Below are positions 58,080 through 64,000 of a DNA stretch of 64,000 nt, piece after piece (the first letter of the stretch is position 1; each line of letters starts with the position of its first letter). Below the pieces are notes generated by a model. That model was not told where the DNA came from and searched no databases. It saw nothing but the letters and a program-made list of their open reading frames with translations. The position numbers and the translations under genes are program-made. This DNA is from Toxorhynchites rutilus septentrionalis (lineage: Eukaryota; Arthropoda; Insecta; Diptera; Culicidae), in the NCBI RefSeq assembly GCF_029784135.1, contig NC_073746.1:79969704-80033703 (forward strand), read 5' to 3'.

Positions 58080-60720
58080 CCTTGCGGTTATATCATAGGT
58101 ATAACACATTCATAGTTATATCTTGTTTTTATCTTTCAACTGAAGGCAACAGAATGGTTTTATGAGGGTCCTTTTTGAAGTAGATCCATATCCATTGTGG
58201 GCAAACAGAGAATATTGTACCTTCTTGTTCGGAGATTTTTACTTTATAGTTGAATTGTCATGGAGATAAAAAAACAGAATTATGATTTATGATCTATCGC
58301 GAAAGCTGACCCATTAGTCAACTTATTTCCAATGACTCGAATAATTGCAAAGTAGCAAAAAAAAAAATCAGACACTCAAAAAAAAAGATCGGTCCATGAT
58401 TTATAATTCTTGTACTTTTAGTAGAAATGATCACGTGCATTTTATAGAAGCTCTACTTCTACGGTACTTTTTTGACTTGACTGATGATGAAAAATGATGT
58501 AAAATAGATTTTGAACGAGAATTATAAATGTTCTGGGCGGTGGTTGGATTAAGCCACATCTCGGGACACTTAGTAAATGTATATTTTTAAAAGGGATATA
58601 ACAATAACCCATGACACAACACGACACGCGGCATTTTATACGACTATACTCAGTCTTCAAATCTTTCTCATATGATGAAAGAAATTTGTGGTAGTTTATT
58701 CATTATCCATTATTGCATTGAAAATTAAAAAAAAGTTTCCCCGCGGTGCGCTGGAATCAACAGTCTCCAGATCAAGCACAAATCGGAGCAGGCAGAAAGG
58801 GGAAGTATACTCGTACAGATTAAAACCATATTCTTGGAAGTCACAGTTACACAAATAACAGAAAATAGTTTTAAATTCACTCACTAAGCTGTCAAACATA
58901 TTTCTTCTACTGTAAACCAACCGCCATTAGTTGGAACCCCACCCTCGATCTTCTGCACAGAAACAGTTTTCCATACAATTGATTTCCTGCTGTGGTCATA
59001 TTTAATCAACTTCCCCGTCCGTTTCCGACTTCGAAATCCCACTTAATTCCTACTGTCCGGACAGTTTCCAAGCCAACGCAGGAACGTTGTATATATACGT
59101 ACGTGCACCCACTCCGCCGAGCCCCGTCCGGGAAGTGGCCGACCGAACCGGCTATCGTCGTTCGGGAACTCTTTCTGCGGTTTCAAGCACCTTCCAAGCG
59201 GCGATATGGCCCGCCCTCACTCATAGAGCTGCAACTGAGTGGGTCCCATATTACTTAGATCTGGAAGCTGATTCACCGATTTATTAGCTCGAGAAAGAGG
59301 CCAACCGAATGCCCGAGCAGGAAGTTACACTTGGACTTCCCAGCCGAGCGCTTGTGGCTTCCGAGAGAGAGAGAGAGAAGCGAGGTATTCGCAGCTTGCG
59401 CCATATTTATGTGGCTATGCTGTGCAACATGTTTGGGGTTTCTCCGAGCAGTGAATGAGGAAAGGCATGCACACTGCATTCGGCGGATTTGTTTATGTTG
59501 CAAATTTACATGCGATTTCTTGCAACATTTGTTCTGGGGGCTCCTGGGGTTTTGGTGGGAAAATGTTCGCTGTGAGGTTAGCGGTACGAAGGGGATGTTT
59601 ATGTTCAGCTTAGAAAACTTGCGCGCTAGTTGTCTTTATTTACGATCAAATTTTTCCATTACTTCCGCGAGTGCTTATATCAATTTGTGTTAAATGTAAC
59701 AAAATAACTTGAAGGGAAGTTATTTCTCAACGGGTGAGGTACACAGTTTGTTCGGTGAATTTATCCTAATCATCGAAAGTTCCAAATCCAATCTGAACGA
59801 AAATAAAATACCAAGAATAAATAGATAAAAATTCATCAGTTCTTCTACTTCTAAGGAGGGCTTTCACATTCCAATTACGAGCACACTCAAGAGAAAATTC
59901 AATAATTAATGGGACGTAAGAGCACACACACACACACATGCCCGAAGAATAAAATAACCACCAATTGTTCGACTGCAAGATCTACTTTTCCAGGAGTTTT
60001 CCTTCGCAACTTTTGGACGTGCCATCTGAAGGGTGAAACTTTTCCTCTGTTTTCCAACCAAGTGCAGTGAAGTGAGTGGACGAATATCTTCCAATCTCGG
60101 CAGGCAGTATTCCCAACAAACACATTCGCTACAGTTTGTGCCGAGAGGAATCGGAATCGGTACACAATGAGATAAAATAATTGCTTACTGAAGTGCGGCA
60201 GGATAGAGAAAAGGTTTTCTTGCGTTTTCTTGCTGAATGCGACTGGGAATTAATATTATACAATGAATTAGTTTGCTCTAGAGCTTGGAGTTGATTTCAG
60301 TCTTCTGAGAGTTCGATCAAGATGTAATAGATTCTTCAGAGCTTATGGTTTTTCATAATGTGTGGATAATTTGGTACATTTTTTTTCATTTTCACATGGT
60401 AAATCGCTGGAGAATCGATTTCGAAACATAAACGCTGTATTCACGATAATCTGGGCTTCGAACGTACATTGTAACAGTTGAAGTGACAAAGTATTGGACG
60501 TGCGAATTGTGCTATCGATGGAACGGTAAAAAAAGCTAGGAGCCCGAATCTGTATATGGCTAAGTAAATAGCACTGTCGCCGAGATTCGTCCCAAAGCCA
60601 AAGCAAAGTTCTGGATGGAACTCATATAAAAAGGAAGCCCTAACTTCAATCAGAAACTGAACTTGACGCCGAAATAACGTGCCCATAATCTTTATTTCGA
60701 TTATTTCATCTATTGTGTGG
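58080..60720. other. Non-coding intron stretch, no gene recognised
   Basis: 58100-58900 is AT-rich; 58920-60170 is GC-balanced and unique-looking, with short frames on both strands (for example 59331-59693 plus). There is a gagagagagaga run near 59365 and cacacaca near 59925. No domain, no exon evidence. Confidence 0.4.
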
Positions 60721-60724
60721 ATAT

Positions 60725-60870
60725 TAACACGTTGAGCCCAGCGTCGGTCCCTACTGGTATAGCTAGGTGTGCAACATCTGGAGAATTCAGGTCAACAAAG
60801 CTGATCAATTGTCAGAGACGAACCAGCCTACGGCTGAAAGTCTCTTAAATAAAGACAAAAAAGGCTGATC
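60725..60870 (+). repeat. Probable retroelement 3' end
   Basis: cagcctacggctgaaagtct followed by cttaaataaagacaaaaaa has the look of an A-rich 3' terminus of a non-LTR element or SINE. It starts near cagcgtcggtccctactgg. Family not identified. Confidence 0.45.
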
Positions 60871-61278
60871 AATTTCCCTGGAAAGTCCATTGTTCGACAA
60901 GCCTCGTAGTAAAGTATAATACATTGGTGAGCTCGAATCATTTCTCACTATACTCCCAAAATCGATAAACATCAATGTTTCTACGTTTAATCGATGGTCA
61001 ATAAATAAACTTGAAAAAGGCCAATTTAGAAATTTAAACTAAACTCTCGATCTTCAAAATACTCATTTGGAAATCCTCTGGAAGCCTTTATTCTATTGGA
61101 TTGTCAGGGAGTGCTTGAAAATTCGTGAATACATCTGAAACTTTTTAGTCGCTCGAAAATAATTCGTTGTGTAGTTCTATTCAATCGTAAGCAGGGCTTG
61201 ACAATTTCGAAACTAAAATATGAAAATGACTTTCTTACTTCTTCCTCTCTCTTCAGTCAATTTTAATTTCGATTGTGT

Positions 61279-62358
61279 ATGTTCACTACGCATACTGAAA
61301 CATCGGACATCTTAGTCTTATTACCAACGCCGACAACTCATTACGCTTGCTGGTATACTGCACATTCTTTCACATCGTAATTTTCATTAGTTTCAGTGAA
61401 TATGGTTCAAGCTCCAACGAAATTTCATTCGATATAAGAATATTTTAATAAACTATATTCTATATAAGAACCTTTCATTTGACGCTTCACCATTTGACCA
61501 TTTGACGATTTGTTAACATCGCTTCAGTGTGAAAAATGAAAGAAATTAAGGTGAAATGTACGAGACTGTACGATGGTGAAGTGATATTGAGCGTGAAGAG
61601 AGAGTAGTACTATTTTCAACCTGCAGGAGTCTGCATTTAATTGAAAAGTGATAGGCTCAAAATTGAGTGACGACGTGTCGATTAAAGTGAAATTGTAAGG
61701 CCCCGGTGTTCACTACGCATACTGAAACATCGATTCTTCAATTCCGTTTTCGTTCTGTTGTCGTTTCCTTTGAATTTTAAAGCAAACGCTTTCACTTGAC
61801 GATTGAAACTGTCCTGCTGATAACAATTTAAATAGACTATATGTCACTTTCAGTTTCACATGCGAAAAGACGCTTACTGCTTTCAATTGAAAGCTTCGTT
61901 CGATTTAGTTTTCCATACAGAATTTTCCAGGACCGTCTTTCAAAAAAAAGTGGAATTAAAAAGGCATATAAGGGCATATTAGTCTTACATCCGGCGCCGA
62001 CTACTGATTCCGCCTGGTGGCATACTGCAGATTCTTTCACATCGTCATTTTCACCAGCTTCAATGAAAACGGTTCGAGCTCCAACGAAATTTTCTTTCGG
62101 AATAAGACACTTTCATTCGATATAAGAACCTTCCATTTTCATTTGACGATTTGATAGCTTCGTTCTAGTGTGAAGAATGAAGGAAATGAACGTGAAATGA
62201 AACGAGACTGTAACGAAGGTGAAGTGATATCCTCTTCATTGATTGTGAAGAGAGAGTATCATTATTTTCAGTCTGCATGCGTTTGCATGAAATTGAAAGG
62301 TAATAGGCTCATTACTGAGTGACGATACGTCATTTGAAATGAAATCGCAAGGCCCTGA
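61279..62358 (+). repeat. Diverged tandem duplication
   Basis: gttcactacgcatactgaaa starts at about 61279 and again at 61708. Both copies then share tctttcacatcgt, ggttc(a/g)agctccaacgaaa, tgaagtgatat, gtgaagagagagta and ataggctca...gagtgacga in the same order. The second copy carries an extra block at about 61735-61975 and is otherwise diverged by substitutions. Non-coding. Confidence 0.8.
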
Positions 62359-62689
62359 TCGTAATTTCAGATATAGGCGTAATAAATTAATTTTTATAAT
62401 GTTAAGCAATTGAGTTCAAAATTTGTTGGCTGATGCTAACGTTCGAATAAGGTAGACATTTTTCAAGACTCCGAATATCCTACCGAATAATTATTTTGAA
62501 TGTTTTTGAATGTGTTTCATTTCGATTCTGCTGTCAGGGATTTTTTGGCAACCTTTCAATAGAACGATTTGCATTTTCGATTTTTTTTTTGTATATTTAC
62601 AAGTTACCGGCGAATTGCTATATACGAATTCCATACTAACTCGTCTAGCCATTCTATTAATCATCATTCCACCACATTGATCATGTAAG

Positions 62690-63070
62690 CAACTTTGCAT
62701 ACTTGAAAGCCAATACAGTTACTAAAAAGTTATCAATACATCGGAAGGAAGGCACTGCCACAGAGAAAGAGTTTTTTCCAACAACAACCTTTTCATGTTT
62801 TCTTTGAAAAATTACTACTCATGTTTTACTCGTAAATTTTTTTGTGTAAAAATTATCGCGATTGACATATTCTGAAAACTTTTTGATATTCAAAAGCATG
62901 TTGAGAACATGTTAAACGCGAGAGTTCACACACAAAAATGTTACGAGCAATTTATTTATTCAGGAGTATCTATACAAAAAAGCCATATGTTCCCGAAACT
63001 ATAAAAGATAGAAAAATGACGTCTTCGATAAAAGTCCATGTTTTAATAAGATTTGAAACTATTTTCGTCA
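62690..63070. mobile_element. Fragment of the palindromic family D element
   Basis: tcaatacatcggaaggaagg and ctttgaaaaattacta match 26410-26490, and 62910-63050 matches the reverse complement of 25905-26040 (gagttcacacacaaaaatg; ttcaggagt; aagatagaaaaatga). Confidence 0.7.
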
Positions 63071-63774
63071 TATTGACTGTTTTGATTTATCCATATACAT
63101 ATATTTTCCTGAAAAACTGCATACCTTTTTTTTTGCTTTTGTGATAAGTTTTAAAATCAAAAGTTGATTTTATAAAGTAACAATATAAATGAAATGAACA
63201 TTCTAAAACGACCTAAACAAAAATTTAAAGAAGAAGAGAAAAACCTTATTTGCTCTGTTTGATTTACGAATGTATTCAGATCCGTATCAAAGAAATGTGA
63301 TGGCGCGGTGATTGACATTGAACCGGACGATGCTTTAGAATAGGCTGTTTCACTATAATTTCTCCGCCTTTTATTGAAAGATTTATTGTTTTACGAAGTG
63401 ACTTTGGTTTCAAGATTGAGTGAAAATCGATCTCTGGAAATTTGGGTATGATTCCGACATTCGTAAACCAATTCAGTAGCGTCAAGGTCTCACCTGTATT
63501 TATGTTTTTATTTTGTTGTGATCGTCTCTGTACAAAGAAAAATGATACGGCGATAAAAATTGGAAAATGTTGAAGGAAATCGGGAAGATTCGATTTCCTT
63601 TCATTTTATTTAACTCAAATTATTTGTGTTAGTAGATTGACATGGAAATTCCAGTCCTTCCGGTGAGTTCTTCGAAGATCAATGGTTCTAATTTTAAATC
63701 CATCGCACATAGCAGAAGACAGAATTTTGATTACCATTTCGTCGATTGTTCCAACAGTATGTGTTCAACATGTA
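63071..63774. other. Non-coding stretch, nothing recognised
   Basis: No substantial frame or repeat partner seen. Confidence 0.4.
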
Positions 63775-63868
63775 CGAGGTCTGTTCATAAAGTAATGCCA
63801 CATAAAATCTTGAATCGAATATACGTTACTCGCGTTAGTTCGAAAGTTGCGATACTTTTTGAACCTCG
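63775..63868. mobile_element. 94-bp mariner-like MITE
   Basis: cgaggtctgttcataaagta at the left and tactttttgaacctcg at the right are inverted apart from a 4-base gap, and TA flanks both ends (63773-63774 and 63869-63870). The cgaggt(ct)gttcaaaaagta terminus is typical of mariner elements. Far too short to code; an extreme internal deletion product. Confidence 0.8.
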
Positions 63869-64000
63869 TATGTCAAAATCGATGTTAAGAAGTTCAGGTT
63901 TCTTCAGTTTCAATAAAATTTGGTAGCGCACCAATTATGCCAAAAGTTTCGTCCAATTGATTTCACATATTTTCCTTCTCAAGTGACCTAAAGATAATCT

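Noticed and set aside
58992..59693. Possible exon in a GC-balanced region
   Set aside because: Frames are short, overlap in several phases, and neither side has a convincing splice site with matching phase 1 or any cadherin motif.

Overview
This window is eukaryotic genomic DNA from an insect, most likely a culicine mosquito (Aedes/Culex type). It is AT-rich, has almost no coding sequence, and is crowded with mosquito-style transposable elements: tRNA-derived SINEs, Helitron-like elements, TA- and TTAA-flanked MITEs, fold-back repeats and an R2/R4-type non-LTR retrotransposon. The species call is inference from repeat style and one gene; no species-specific marker was identified.

The only host gene I can support is the first coding exon of neural cadherin (CadN) on the + strand. 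The exon runs from about 20960 to 22785, and coding starts at the ATG at 21210. It encodes the N-terminal signal region, the first cadherin-type domains and a basic furin-like site, and ends at a clear GTAAGT splice donor in phase 1. No further CadN exon is visible, so everything downstream to 64000 (over 41 kb) is best read as one intron. Everything upstream of 20960 is either an intron in the 5' UTR or upstream flank.

Layout. 1-20.9 kb: unique AT-rich DNA with a palindromic MITE (211-1050), a 7-bp-unit satellite (5358-5670), a 1.26-kb fold-back element (9280-10542) abutting a Helitron-like element (10536-11471), a SINE (17083-17345), a 1.6-kb polypurine tract (16880-18500) and a decayed pogo-like DNA transposon with a broken transposase N-terminus (18675-19446). 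20.96-22.79 kb: the CadN exon. 23.2-25.2 kb: AT-rich minisatellite interrupted by a TA-flanked MITE. 25.8-27.4 kb: two palindromic repeat elements. 29.9-36.7 kb: the dominant feature, three copies of one retrotransposon family. One is 5'-truncated on the minus strand, one is apparently full length on the plus strand with an intact 1220-codon ORF, and one is a decayed 3' fragment. The first two lie head to head and form inverted arms of about 2.24 kb. 39-64 kb: more nested repeats, including a composite element (42743-47030), a piggyBac-like MITE (48506-48716), a second Helitron-like element carrying a 142-bp array, a 3.3-kb element with a 110-bp minisatellite, a diverged tandem duplication and a 94-bp mariner-like MITE.

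The most interesting combination is the intact retrotransposon and its near-identical inverted partner inside a very long CadN intron. If the intron is transcribed, the pre-mRNA would carry a 2.2-kb double-stranded hairpin, a plausible source of endogenous siRNA against the element family. The coding potential, clade and palindrome are read from sequence; the small-RNA idea is inference.
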